In this document: positions 13,430 through 13,449 of the stretch, piece after piece | How the letters are laid out: the number at the start of each line of letters is the position of its first letter | Position numbering within the stretch: position 1 is the stretch's first letter | NCBI GenBank assembly: GCA_900557585.1 | Contig: USTJ01000003.1 | Location: forward strand, 1 to 13,449 | Origin: an uncultured Eubacteriales bacterium | GTDB taxonomy: Bacteria; Bacillota; Clostridia; Christensenellales; UBA1242 | Direction: 5' to 3' | DNA length: 13,449 nucleotides | Translations under genes and position numbers: made by a program | The notes under the pieces: model-generated | What the model saw: the letters and a program-made list of their open reading frames with translations, nothing else | Databases searched by the model: none | Told to the model about the DNA's origin: nothing

Positions 13430-13449
13430 ATGTACAAAAAGAACAAAAA
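13430..13449 (+). CDS. Start of an unidentified gene, cut by the window edge
   Basis: ATG 13430 opens the frame MYKKNK and runs off the end. GGCGGTG (13416-13422), close to the ideal GGAGGTG, lies 7 nt upstream and supports this start. An in-frame ATG at 13403 lacks a ribosome site. The start codon lies inside an inverted partial copy of the upstream repeat motif. The product cannot be identified from six codons. Confidence 0.35.

Overview
The window reads as an AT-rich, low-GC Gram-positive (Firmicutes/Clostridia-like, probably host-associated) chromosome. The evidence is strong AGGAG-type ribosome binding sites, lipobox and Sec-type signal peptides, BspA-like surface proteins, intrinsic terminators with long T-runs, and TGG used for Trp with no sign of a Mollicutes code. 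No gene fixes the species, so the taxonomy is inference.

Left part (1-4588), probably an acquired defence island. It opens with a 16-nt match to a tRNA 3' end (75-90) and a plus-strand terminator. Then come four TTAGGTACA-type repeats around a minus-strand terminator, and a two-gene minus-strand operon: an OLD-family ATPase/TOPRIM nuclease followed by a UvrD-like SF1A helicase that overlaps it by 16 bp. This is the gene order and domain make-up of the Gabija anti-phage system (GajA-GajB). Behind its promoter lies a 5'-truncated coding remnant.

Middle (4600-9500). A large secreted or lipid-anchored surface protein (1302 aa) combines beta-helix-like Gly/Thr repeats, an InlB/Flg_new-like segment and two blocks of BspA/DUF285 repeats. 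A bidirectional terminator and a folded palindromic element follow. Next is a divergent pair, a zinc-ribbon/TM2-like membrane protein and an XRE regulator. An 18-bp operator-like palindrome sits immediately upstream of the -10 box of each of their promoters, a mirror-symmetric switch.

Right part (9600-13449). An LPLAT/PlsC-like acyltransferase with an unusual HX3D block, then a 746-aa lipoprotein with tandem Cys-rich 41-residue repeats and BspA-type leucine-rich repeats. The last 515 bp hold the lipoprotein promoter, an orphan terminator and five 17-bp direct repeats spaced 45-47 bp apart. They lead to the start of a gene cut by the window edge, whose start codon overlaps an inverted half-copy of the same motif.

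Working together: the OLD nuclease and helicase are expected to form one defence complex. The two large surface proteins are probably adhesion or host-interaction factors. The regulator and zinc-ribbon protein look like one self-controlled module. The repeat array at the right end and the palindromic element at 8772-8829 are the least explained structures.
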